A stretch of 38,583 nucleotides of DNA from DASPJQ01 sp035299065. GTDB lineage: Bacteria > Bacteroidota > Bacteroidia > Flavobacteriales_D > UBA2798. Each line of letters opens with the position of its first letter. The first letter of the stretch is position 1. This document shows, in pieces, positions 17,913 to 24,278 of this stretch. The stretch spans positions 1-38,583 of the forward strand of contig DATGXI010000026.1 of the NCBI GenBank assembly GCA_035299065.1, read 5' to 3'. The notes below the pieces were generated by a model. That model saw only the letters and a program-made list of their open reading frames with translations. It did not search any database and was not told the DNA's origin. The position numbers were made by a program, and so were the translations under genes.

Positions 17913-17944
17913 TTTGCGCAACCAAATAATTGCATATATATTTG
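17913..17944 (+). promoter_or_regulatory. Promoter of the ArsR-SRPBCC operon
   Basis: TTTG (17913-17916), a 20-bp spacer and TATATTTG (17937-17944) match the Bacteroidota promoter pattern (TTTG, 19-21 bp, TAnnTTTG). Transcription would start near 17950, leaving a leader of about 40 bases before the ATG at 17989. The operator repeats lie on both sides of the -7 element. Confidence 0.75.
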
Positions 17945-17974
17945 CTACCGATTGGTTGCGTATATAAGCGCAAC
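17917..17974 (+). promoter_or_regulatory. Candidate ArsR operator: three CGCAAC half-sites
   Basis: CGCAACCAA (17917-17925) and its exact reverse complement TTGGTTGCG (17952-17960) flank the -7 element. A third half-site, CGCAAC (17969-17974), pairs with GTTGCG (17955-17960) across 8 bp. A repressor bound here would cover the promoter and the start of transcription, which fits autoregulation by the ArsR protein encoded next. Binding is inferred. Confidence 0.65.
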
Positions 17975-17988
17975 ATCAATTTAACTAT

Positions 17989-18309
17989 ATGAGAAGAGAT
18001 GTATTTCAGGCCATTGCTGATCCCACCCGCAGGGCAATACTCACTTTAATTGCAGCGCAGGCCATGACACCCAACGCCCTGGCCGAACATTTTGACTGTT
18101 CGCGCCAGGCGGTAAGCAAACACATTAAAATTCTTACCGAATGCGAAATGGTAAAACAGGAACAACAAGGCCGTGAAATATATTATACCCTTGAATCAGA
18201 AAAAATGAAAGAGATTGATAAGTGGTTAGAGCAATTCAGGCAACTGTGGGAAACCAAATTTAATCAACTCGATGATGTACTTAAACAATTAAAAAAGCAG
18301 AAAAAATGA
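17989..18309 (+). CDS. ArsR-family transcriptional repressor
   Basis: The protein has 106 residues and a winged helix-turn-helix (VFQAIADPTRRAILTLI, then LAEHFDCSRQAVSKHIKIL, then REIYYTLE in the wing). The metal-binding ELCVCDL-type motif of classical ArsR/SmtB is absent, so it is unlikely to sense metals in the usual way. It belongs to the branch that precedes SRPBCC/AHSA1 genes. It overlaps the next gene by 4 bp (ATGA), so the two are translationally coupled. It probably represses its own operon through the half-sites at 17917-17974. Confidence 0.93.
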   Translation: MRRDVFQAIADPTRRAILTLIAAQAMTPNALAEHFDCSRQAVSKHIKILTECEMVKQEQQGREIYYTLESEKMKEIDKWLEQFRQLWETKFNQLDDVLKQLKKQKK

Positions 18310-18797
18310 ACACATTGGCCTTTGACTTTAAAGTTGACAAAACAACAAAAACAGTAAACATTACAAGAGAATTTGATGCTGATCCTTCATTGGTGTGGGA
18401 TGCATTTACCAAACAGGAAATACTTGACCAATGGTGGGCACCCAAACCATGGTCGTCAAAAACAAAGGTTATGGATTTTAAAGTGGGCGGCCGAAGATTT
18501 TATGCCATGGTAAGTCCGGATGGGCAGGAGCAGGCATGGTCTGTACAAAAATACACGTCCATTACACCAATAACCAATTTCAAATTTATGAGTGCCTTTG
18601 CCGATAAAGATGAGAACCTTAATCTTCCCGGCTCTGATTGGGATTTTACGTTTAGCAAACAAAACGGCAGAACCAAAGTGGAAATTTCCATTTACAACGA
18701 ATCGCTTGAGCGTATGGAGAAAATGATTGAAATGGGCTTTAAAGAAGGATTTACCATGACACTAAACAGCCTTGACCAATTGTTACCCAACTTATAA
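18306..18797 (+). CDS. SRPBCC / AHSA1-like protein 1
   Basis: The protein has 163 residues in the START-like (SRPBCC, AHSA1) fold: a beta strand and helix at the N-terminus (ITREFDADPSLVWDAFTKQEILDQWWAPKPW), the central sheet (FKVGGRRFYAMVSPDGQ) and a long C-terminal helix (MGFKEGFTMTLNSLDQLL). Proteins of this fold bind hydrophobic ligands in a deep cavity; the ligand is unknown. The gene overlaps the ArsR gene by 4 bp, and the neighbour at 18843 is a paralogue. Confidence 0.92.
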   Translation: MNTLAFDFKVDKTTKTVNITREFDADPSLVWDAFTKQEILDQWWAPKPWSSKTKVMDFKVGGRRFYAMVSPDGQEQAWSVQKYTSITPITNFKFMSAFADKDENLNLPGSDWDFTFSKQNGRTKVEISIYNESLERMEKMIEMGFKEGFTMTLNSLDQLLPNL

Positions 18798-18842
18798 TTT
18801 TTATCAGCCACAGAATACCACAATAAATTAAAAACAAAGAGT

Positions 18843-19349
18843 ATGGAAACTGCAACATCAAAAACACAAGTCGTAAAAGACTTTAAGGAAAAATCGGTAG
18901 TTGTATCACGTGAATTCAATGCACCCGTAGCCGATGTATGGCGCTGTTATACCGAAAAAGAATTGCTTGACCAATGGTGGGGCCCACAACCCTGGAGAGC
19001 CGAAACCAAACACATGGAATTTCGCGTAGGTGGTTCGTGGTTGTATGCAATGGTTAGCCCTGAGGGCGAAAAGCATTGGGCATGTATGAATTATTTGACC
19101 ATTGAGCCCCATCAACGTTTTACCATGCAGGATTTTTTCAGCGATGATAACGGAAATCCCCTTCCCGGTATGCCTTACGCGCATGGCTCCAATACATTCA
19201 CAAAAACAGCAAACGGTACAACGGTTGATTTTAAAATTGTTTATCAAAGCGAAGAGGATTTGAAAAAGATTATTGAAATGGGCTTTGAACAAGGCATAAG
19301 TATGTGCATTGAGCAGCTTGTAAGTTTATTGTCAAAAACAAAATTATAA
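18843..19349 (+). CDS. SRPBCC / AHSA1-like protein 2
   Basis: The protein has 168 residues and is a paralogue of the preceding gene. It shares the pattern VSREFNAPVADVWRCYTEKE, LLDQWWGPQPW, FRVGGSWLYAMVSPEG and MGFEQGISMCIEQLVSLL. It starts 45 bp after the first copy and ends 1 bp before the DUF998-like gene, so the four genes form one operon. Two such proteins side by side suggest either a heterodimer or two related ligands. No enzymatic residues can be named. Confidence 0.92.
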   Translation: METATSKTQVVKDFKEKSVVVSREFNAPVADVWRCYTEKELLDQWWGPQPWRAETKHMEFRVGGSWLYAMVSPEGEKHWACMNYLTIEPHQRFTMQDFFSDDNGNPLPGMPYAHGSNTFTKTANGTTVDFKIVYQSEEDLKKIIEMGFEQGISMCIEQLVSLLSKTKL

Positions 19350-19350
19350 C

Positions 19351-19998
19351 ATGGAAATTTTAGCGTATTCAATCATGGCAAGTACGGGCCTGGCCCTTTT
19401 TGCAATGCTACTTTTACATTTTTTAAGTCCTGAATTTAAACCCAGCTGGCGTATGATAAGTGAATACGCCATGGGTAAACACAAATGGGCCATCACAACT
19501 TTTTTTCTGTTTTGGGGATTAAGTTCCATTCTCACAGCTGCATTTTTATGGAATGTGGTAACCGGCACCTGGGCTGTGGTTGCGGTTATTTTAATCGCTA
19601 TTTCAGGTGTAGGCGCAATCATGGGCGGCCTGTTTGATGTAAAACACAAATTACACGGTTTATCATTTTCTTTAGGCGTACCAACCATGCCCATTGGCGC
19701 ACTCATTATTTGTTATCACTTATTGGGTACCGGTTTTTTTGAACCATTCAAAACGCTTATGTTGTTATCGTCACACGCTATTTGGATTAGTCTTATCCTT
19801 ATGGCCGTTTCAATGATGGTCATGTTTTCAGGCTTTAAAAAAGCAGGAATTCCGGTTGGACCTGACCAAAAACCGCCTGAGGTTGTTCCACCAGGTGTAA
19901 TTGCACTTGGCGGCTACGCAAATCGTTTACTGGTATTGTGTTATGCCGGTTGGAATGTGGTGATTGTGTATGTGTTTTTATTTATGTTTCAGTTTTAA
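19351..19998 (+). CDS. DUF998-like integral membrane protein
   Basis: The protein has 215 residues and about six transmembrane helices. The N-terminal segment LLLHFLSPEFKPSWRMISEYAMGKHKW has the ISEYA.G signature of the DUF998 family. It follows the second SRPBCC gene by 1 bp and is the last gene of the ArsR operon. The family has no established function. The pairing with lipid-binding-type SRPBCC proteins suggests a role at the membrane, but this is inference. Confidence 0.85.
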   Translation: MEILAYSIMASTGLALFAMLLLHFLSPEFKPSWRMISEYAMGKHKWAITTFFLFWGLSSILTAAFLWNVVTGTWAVVAVILIAISGVGAIMGGLFDVKHKLHGLSFSLGVPTMPIGALIICYHLLGTGFFEPFKTLMLLSSHAIWISLILMAVSMMVMFSGFKKAGIPVGPDQKPPEVVPPGVIALGGYANRLLVLCYAGWNVVIVYVFLFMFQF

Positions 19999-20033
19999 AA
20001 TCTTAAATTTCTCAAAAATAATTCACTTTTTTC

Positions 20034-20066
20034 TTGACTCTTACCCTGCGTCATACCTTAGCTTTG
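20034..20066 (+). promoter_or_regulatory. Promoter of the TipA-like regulator gene
   Basis: TTG (20034-20036), a 22-bp spacer and TAGCTTTG (20059-20066) fit the phylum promoter pattern. The spacer contains TGAC and GTCA in inverted orientation 11 bp apart (TGAC at 20035), a position where MerR-type regulators usually bind. The predicted transcript has a leader of about 100 bases that includes the hairpin at 20087-20159. Confidence 0.5.
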
Positions 20067-20086
20067 TATTAAATTTATAAAGTAAC

Positions 20087-20159
20087 AGCCACGCATTACA
20101 CAGGTTTCGCGGATTGGTTTCCGGAAATTGAATCCGTGTAATTCGTGCAATGCGTGGCT
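20087..20159. repeat. Imperfect inverted repeat built of 9-bp words (REP/MITE-like)
   Basis: Left arm 20087-20115 and right arm 20131-20159 match at 23 of 29 positions when one is reverse-complemented, with a 15-base loop. The right arm reads as three 9-bp words, AATCCGTGT, AATTCGTGC and AATGCGTGG, then CT. No reading frame is present. It lies in the predicted leader of the TipA-like gene. Confidence 0.65.
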
Positions 20160-20171
20160 AAAAAATGGTGT

Positions 20172-20924
20172 ATGCAAAAACTATCAGCCTCCCAGTTAGC
20201 CGAAATAGCCGGTGTAAGTGTGCGCACGCTTCACTACTATGATTCAATTGGTTTGCTTAAGCCAGCCGAGCGAACCGAAGCCAATTATCGTTTTTATGGC
20301 GAAGCCGAACTGCTGCGCCTGCAACAAATTCTTTTATACCGCGAACTCGACTTTTCGCTCGAAAAAATTGCGGATATACTGGACGATCCCGGCTTTGATT
20401 TGGTATTGGCCCTGCAGGCCCACAAAACCGAATTGCAAAAACGCATGAAGCGGGTGGGGGAACTGGTAGTAACCGTTGAAAACACCATTCAACAATTAAA
20501 AGAAAGGAGTAAAAAAATGGATTACAATGAAATGTATAAGGGCTTTGATCCCGAAAAAGCAAAAGCATACGAAAAAGAAGCACGTGAGAAATATGGAGAT
20601 GCTGCCGTTGACGATTCGCACAATAAAATAAAGGCAATGACCAAGGGTGAATTTGACGACTTGAACAAAGAGCGTGAAAACATAAACAAAGAACTGGCAC
20701 AGCTCATGCACATGAATGTTGATGACAGGGCTATACAGCGCATTGTTCAACGTCACTTTGACCTGACAGCAAAATTCATGGACCTTACATTGGACAGGTA
20801 CCGTGGTTTGGGAAAAATGTATGTGGACGATGAGCGTTTTAAAGAGCATTACGATAAAGTAAAACCCGGCCTGGCCGAATATTTACGCGATGCTATTTTT
20901 GTATACTGCGAAAAGAATAAATGA
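20172..20924 (+). CDS. MerR-family regulator with TipAS ligand-binding domain
   Basis: The protein has 250 residues from the ATG at 20172; a GTG nine codons upstream extends into the intergenic repeat and is rejected. The N-terminal MerR helix-turn-helix (QLAEIAGVSVRTLHYYDSIG, then RFYGEAELLRLQQI) is followed by a coiled-coil dimerisation helix (to about 115) and a TipAS domain (about 116-245; YKGFDPEKAKAYEKEAREKYG, RYRGLGKMYVDDERF). TipAS domains in the founding Streptomyces protein bind thiopeptide antibiotics; related proteins sense other drugs or signals. A target drug pump is not adjacent, so the regulon is unknown. Confidence 0.93.
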   Translation: MQKLSASQLAEIAGVSVRTLHYYDSIGLLKPAERTEANYRFYGEAELLRLQQILLYRELDFSLEKIADILDDPGFDLVLALQAHKTELQKRMKRVGELVVTVENTIQQLKERSKKMDYNEMYKGFDPEKAKAYEKEAREKYGDAAVDDSHNKIKAMTKGEFDDLNKERENINKELAQLMHMNVDDRAIQRIVQRHFDLTAKFMDLTLDRYRGLGKMYVDDERFKEHYDKVKPGLAEYLRDAIFVYCEKNK

Positions 20925-20927
20925 TTT

Positions 20928-20995
<68 letters not shown>

Positions 20996-20997
<2 letters not shown>

Positions 20998-21451
20998 AAA
21001 GAACATCTATAAGCGTAATGTCAAATATAAGTACTGCATTCCCGGGAATTTCGCCACGCCCTTTTGGCCCGTAACCAAGTCCTGAAGGAATTAAAAGAAT
21101 GCCGCTTCCGCCTTCCTTGAACTTAGGAATGCCAATTTGCCAGCCTTCAATTACGTTGGGTAAACCAAACTCAATACCTGAAACATGACTGGCATCAAAC
21201 GCCTGGCCATTTGTATAATAACCTTTGTAAGCGACTTTAACGGTTGATGTAGCTGTTGGTTGTATTCCTGTTCCCGGGTCATTGATCACGTAATACAAGC
21301 CCTCTTCCGTCATTTGTGCAGTAAGTCCTTTTTCCTTAATGTAATCCTCAATAATTTTCTTGTCTTTTTTCAACCTGCGTTCAGTTTTGTTGCAATTGGT
21401 CAGCACAAATGCAAGCATTAAAAAAAACATGGGTAAACGGAATAATTTCAT
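20996..21451 (-). CDS. FKBP-type peptidyl-prolyl isomerase lipoprotein
   Basis: The protein has 151 residues from the ATG at 21451; the longer frame adds 12 residues that break the signal sequence. The N-terminus MKLFRLPMFFLMLAFVLTNCN is a lipoprotein signal with lipobox LTNC. The FKBP fold covers about 60-151 (VKVAYKGYYTNGQAFDAS, VIEGWQIGIPKFKEGGSG, LLIPSGLGYG, GNAVLIFDITLIDV). It probably helps fold exported proteins in the periplasm or at the outer membrane. A -7-like element lies just upstream (21467-21474), predicting a very short leader. Confidence 0.94.
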
Positions 21452-21466
21452 TGTGCGTATTTTGGG

Positions 21467-21474
21467 CAAATATA
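21467..21474 (-). promoter_or_regulatory. -7 element for the FKBP gene
   Basis: The reverse strand reads TATATTTG, 15 bases before the ATG at 21451. No TTG lies at ideal spacing. A second TAnnTTTG match lies at 21502-21509. Confidence 0.4.
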
Positions 21475-21604
21475 GGGAATTATCCATATCCTTTAACCAT
21501 TCAAATTTAGCCGTTTCCTAAGTTTAAGGTTTTTTAGTGAACGCAGTTTAATGCGGTGGTGTACAGCTTTCAAATAACAAAAACGACCACTGCCAAACTA
21601 CTTT

Positions 21605-22048
21605 ATGGGATCAACACTTTATTGGTATTATGTACCGTACAGGGAAGACTATAACCTTGCCCTAAAAGAATTAAGAGAAAAAGAATTTGAAGCAGGGCGG
21701 TACAACCCCGCAATACTGTTTCCTGAATTTCCGCCAAAAGCAAAAACAGCTTCGCCCGGTAAGCAACACGCCAGTATTTTTGATGCGCTTGATGAAGCGG
21801 CCGAAGAGGGTACGCGTTCAATATTGGATCTGGACACGGTTTCAACCGTTGACGATTATGGCGTGGCACGTTTGTTAAGCGACCAGGATTTGCAATTGTA
21901 TTTTAACACAAACAAACCAACACGCAGGGATATTGATAATTCCTATAATTTTTTTGAGTCCATTGAGCGAGGTAAAGGTCATTGCATAATTGTGTACAAA
22001 AACAATCAGCCAAATGAATTGTATTTTGTTGGCTATTCGTTTGACTGA
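21605..22048 (+). CDS. Small conserved-type cytoplasmic protein, function unknown
   Basis: The protein has 147 residues, with no signal peptide or transmembrane helix. It begins MGSTLYWYYVPYREDYNLALKELRE and has a central segment HASIFDALDEAAEEGTRSILDLD. It ends in a strand-rich part (HCIIVYKNNQPNELYFVGYSFD). I have an impression of similar hypothetical proteins in other bacteria but cannot name a family. It is divergent from the FKBP gene and convergent with the DUF892 gene. Clear codon use and a strong terminator on the far side support it as a real gene. Confidence 0.75.
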   Translation: MGSTLYWYYVPYREDYNLALKELREKEFEAGRYNPAILFPEFPPKAKTASPGKQHASIFDALDEAAEEGTRSILDLDTVSTVDDYGVARLLSDQDLQLYFNTNKPTRRDIDNSYNFFESIERGKGHCIIVYKNNQPNELYFVGYSFD

Positions 22049-22068
22049 AAATACCTGCATTTAGCTGT

Positions 22069-22101
22069 AAAAAAAATCCCCGGCTCTCTGACACGGGGAT
22101 T
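22069..22101 (-). terminator. Rho-independent terminator for the DUF892 gene
   Basis: On the reverse strand an 8-bp perfect stem (AATCCCCG against CGGGGATT, 22075-22082 and 22094-22101) with an 11-base loop is followed by a run of eight T. It lies 28 bp past the stop of the DUF892 gene. On the forward strand the T run is absent, so it serves mainly the reverse strand. Confidence 0.85.
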
Positions 22102-22128
22102 AAAATGATTTGAACGGTTAGTGTGGAG

Positions 22129-22773
22129 CTATTTCCACGAAGAATATTCTTTTGTACCTGTAGTTTCAAAATCAACCAGTGTGCAAGCTTCATCGTTTAC
22201 ATCCATGGCAATTTGTGAAAGTACATGTTCTGTTTGGCCTTCTTCATGCAATGAACGGTCAAACAGGGTTGCAATTTTGTGGTAGCCCAATACTTCGGCT
22301 AATTCGCGCAATGAACCGTACGTAGCAATTTCATAATGCTCAATTTTTTGTGACGCAATAATGATTGCTGAGTCACGAACCGGCCCTACAGGAAATTCTT
22401 CCATTATTTCATATGTTTCCTCAACCAGAAGTTCCATTACATTGCTTGTAACGTTGGTGTCCCTGGTAATACCAAGGCGATCGTATACTTTTTCAATGCG
22501 TTCAACCTGTTTACGTGTTTGCTCCAGTGAGTTTTCAAATGCTTCTGACAACTCTTCGCTGTCACAGGCTTTTGAAAATTTGGGAATGGCGTTCATCAAT
22601 TGTACTTCAGCATTGTAAATGTTGTGTAACTGCGTTACAAACACGTCTTCCAGTGTGCTGTTGGAAAGGGTCCATGTTTTTTTCCAGTTTGTACTTGCGG
22701 TTCCTGGTTTTTTTGTTGAGCCGTTGGTGCTTCCGCTACCAGTTGTGCTGTACTTTGTGTTTTTTGTTGGCAT
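22129..22773 (-). CDS. Ferritin-like DUF892 (YciE/YciF-type) stress protein
   Basis: The protein has 214 residues. After a Ser/Thr/Lys-rich disordered tail (1-38) comes the ferritin-like four-helix fold of DUF892: LEDVFVTQLHNIYNAEVQLM, KVYDRLGITRD, KIEHYEIATYGSL and DRSLHEEGQTEHVL. The Glu and His residues in these helices (for example the E, H and E of KIEHYE and the HEE and TEH of the last helix) are positioned as metal ligands are in this family. The YciE/YciF relatives in enterobacteria are stress-induced, and the iron or manganese role is not settled. It carries a strong terminator. Confidence 0.9.
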   Translation of the reverse strand: MPTKNTKYSTTGSGSTNGSTKKPGTASTNWKKTWTLSNSTLEDVFVTQLHNIYNAEVQLMNAIPKFSKACDSEELSEAFENSLEQTRKQVERIEKVYDRLGITRDTNVTSNVMELLVEETYEIMEEFPVGPVRDSAIIIASQKIEHYEIATYGSLRELAEVLGYHKIATLFDRSLHEEGQTEHVLSQIAMDVNDEACTLVDFETTGTKEYSSWK

Positions 22774-22846
22774 AGTTTTAATTGGTTTTTTAAACGGTTA
22801 GTATATTGGTTAAACTATTGGGAAATGACTGAAAACTGGATCACGC

Positions 22847-22874
22847 AACGTTAAACAGTGAACGTTGAACAGAA
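22847..22874. repeat. Four-unit 7-bp array (AACGTTR / AACAGTG)
   Basis: AACGTTA, AACAGTG, AACGTTG and AACAGAA follow one another in perfect 7-bp phase, alternating two unit types. A weaker continuation in the same phase reaches back to about 22826. It lies directly beside the inverted repeat at 22880-22965. Confidence 0.65.
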
Positions 22875-22879
22875 GATAG

Positions 22880-22965
22880 TTTAACCACAGAGGGAGCAGC
22901 GTTTAAACCGTGTCGCATATAAATTTCTGCCACCTCAGGTTAACGCTGGGTACTCTGTGGTTAAA
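22880..22965. repeat. Inverted repeat with TTTAACCACAGAG ends
   Basis: TTTAACCACAGAG (22880-22892) pairs exactly with its reverse complement at 22953-22965, and the inner segments CAGCGTT (22897-22903) and AACGCTG (22942-22948) pair in the same register. The total is about 86 bp with a 38-base loop. It belongs to the same style of element as 20087-20159. No reading frame is present. Confidence 0.65.
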
Positions 22966-22983
22966 TGTTAGTAAGAACCGTGA

Positions 22984-24039
22984 TTAACGTTTGCTCTTAC
23001 TTTTTGATTTGGTAGTTGATTTCTTACTTCCTTTTGAAGTTGATGTTTTACCAGCGGCTGTACGGGTTCCGGTAGTTGAGCGTGATGACGCGTTACTTGC
23101 AGCATTACGCCCGGTGTTAGTGGACGATCCCGAACGGCTGTCGTTGCTGCCACCCTGGTTGCGCGAATTTGATTTATAATTTCCTTGTGTTCCATAACCC
23201 TGTGTTGTATTTCCCGAACGACCATACCCTTGCGAATTGCTGTAACCACGGCTGCTGTTTTGGCCACCTGTCCAGCGTTGCGAATTGTTTAAACCTGTAC
23301 GGTTGTATTGTGACGATGTACAGTTGCTCCCATAATTTTGGCGTGAACCTAAATCATTTTGATTGTAGTATTGTTGCATGTCGCGGTCATCACCGTAGTA
23401 TCCTTTTTCATGGGATGAACCACTGCCATAACCTTGCGAACGGTTGTTACGTCCACCACTGTAGCCTGAACCATAGTTTCCACGGTTTGAATAGCCCTGG
23501 TTGTATTGAAACCCCTGGTTGCGTTTATTTCCTTCACCTTCGTATTCAAACGCATCTTCGTCCTCATCATAAAAATCATCGGTATCCAAATCATTTTCAT
23601 AATTCCTGTCATAACCCGCATCACTGTTGTAATAACGGTTGTTGTAGCCATTATCATCCTCATCAAAATTATAATCGTCATTGTTGTAACGATCATTGTA
23701 TTGGTTATAACGCGAAGTGGAGTTGCCGCGCACACCTGAATACGCCTCATCGTTATAATTGTCAAAGCCTGAATTGTTGCGTGACCCCTGAGAACGTCCC
23801 TGGCTGTAGTTGGTGTTGTTGCCATAGGCCGTGCTGCCATTCCTGCGTTGGGTGCCGCGGCTGTTTTGGCCATATCCTGACGAGTTCCTGTTGTTGTCTT
23901 CCGAATAGCCCTGGTAGGTATTGCCGTTATTGTTGTTATTACCGCGTGAGGAATTGCGTAATGAATTATATTGGCTACCCCTGTTAGACTGGTTCAATGT
24001 GGACCCAGAATTGCCGTAACGATTTCGGTTGTTTTTCAT
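22984..24039 (-). CDS. Intrinsically disordered Asn/Gly/Ser/Tyr/Arg-rich protein
   Basis: The protein has 351 residues from the ATG at 24039; the longer frame adds 36 hydrophobic residues that look like translated intergenic DNA. It is almost wholly low complexity: repeats of the style GYGQNSRG, GSGYSGG and RGYSNSQGYG, with many Tyr and Arg residues, one Cys and almost no hydrophobic core residues. An acidic block (about 121-170, NDDYNFDEDDN ... DTDDFYDEDEDAFEYEGEG) splits it. The C-terminus (about 321-351) is a Lys/Ser/Thr tail like those of nucleic-acid-binding proteins. Such Tyr/Arg/Gly compositions are typical of proteins that bind RNA or form condensates. The gene is divergent from a DEAD-box RNA helicase. 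Function is inferred only from composition. Confidence 0.8.
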   Translation of the reverse strand: MKNNRNRYGNSGSTLNQSNRGSQYNSLRNSSRGNNNNNGNTYQGYSEDNNRNSSGYGQNSRGTQRRNGSTAYGNNTNYSQGRSQGSRNNSGFDNYNDEAYSGVRGNSTSRYNQYNDRYNNDDYNFDEDDNGYNNRYYNSDAGYDRNYENDLDTDDFYDEDEDAFEYEGEGNKRNQGFQYNQGYSNRGNYGSGYSGGRNNRSQGYGSGSSHEKGYYGDDRDMQQYYNQNDLGSRQNYGSNCTSSQYNRTGLNNSQRWTGGQNSSRGYSNSQGYGRSGNTTQGYGTQGNYKSNSRNQGGSNDSRSGSSTNTGRNAASNASSRSTTGTRTAAGKTSTSKGSKKSTTKSKSKSKR

Positions 24040-24237
24040 AAAAAGTATTTCTAGTTTAAATTTTAGGTACGTGCTTGTGAGGAAATACTGTGCCAACAGG
24101 ACGCAAATACCATTAATTTTCATCAAAACAGTTAAATACCGGATCAATGTTAAAATTGATTTTGCCCATATTGGGAATTTTGTTCCCCATGTGAAAAACC
24201 TTGCATATAAACGAGTTATTCACCATTAAAACCGAAA

Positions 24238-24269
24238 TTGCTGGAATGTAATATATAACGTTATCTTTG
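24238..24269 (+). promoter_or_regulatory. Promoter of the DEAD-box helicase gene
   Basis: TTG (24238-24240), a 21-bp spacer and TATCTTTG (24262-24269) match the phylum promoter pattern. The ATG is at 24279, so the mRNA leader would be only about 3-6 bases long or absent. Upstream, ATCAAT and ATTGAT (24143-24160) form a small dyad in the shared divergent region. Confidence 0.65.
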
Positions 24270-24278
24270 TGCCGCATT

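Larger units (their letters stand above)
17678..17988 (+). other. Intergenic region upstream of the ArsR operon
   Basis: This gap of 311 bp ends in the promoter and operator described separately (17913-17974). The left two thirds are AT-rich and show no gene or clear structure. Confidence 0.6.

Noticed and set aside
18843..19349. Second SRPBCC gene considered as a recent duplication artefact
   Set aside because: The sequence is clearly diverged from the first copy, so it is a settled paralogue, not an assembly repeat.
23169..23987. A 272-residue open frame on the forward strand, antisense to the disordered-protein gene
   Set aside because: It is the mirror of the repetitive Asn/Gly/Tyr codons on the other strand; its product is a Cys/His-rich low-complexity string with no fold.
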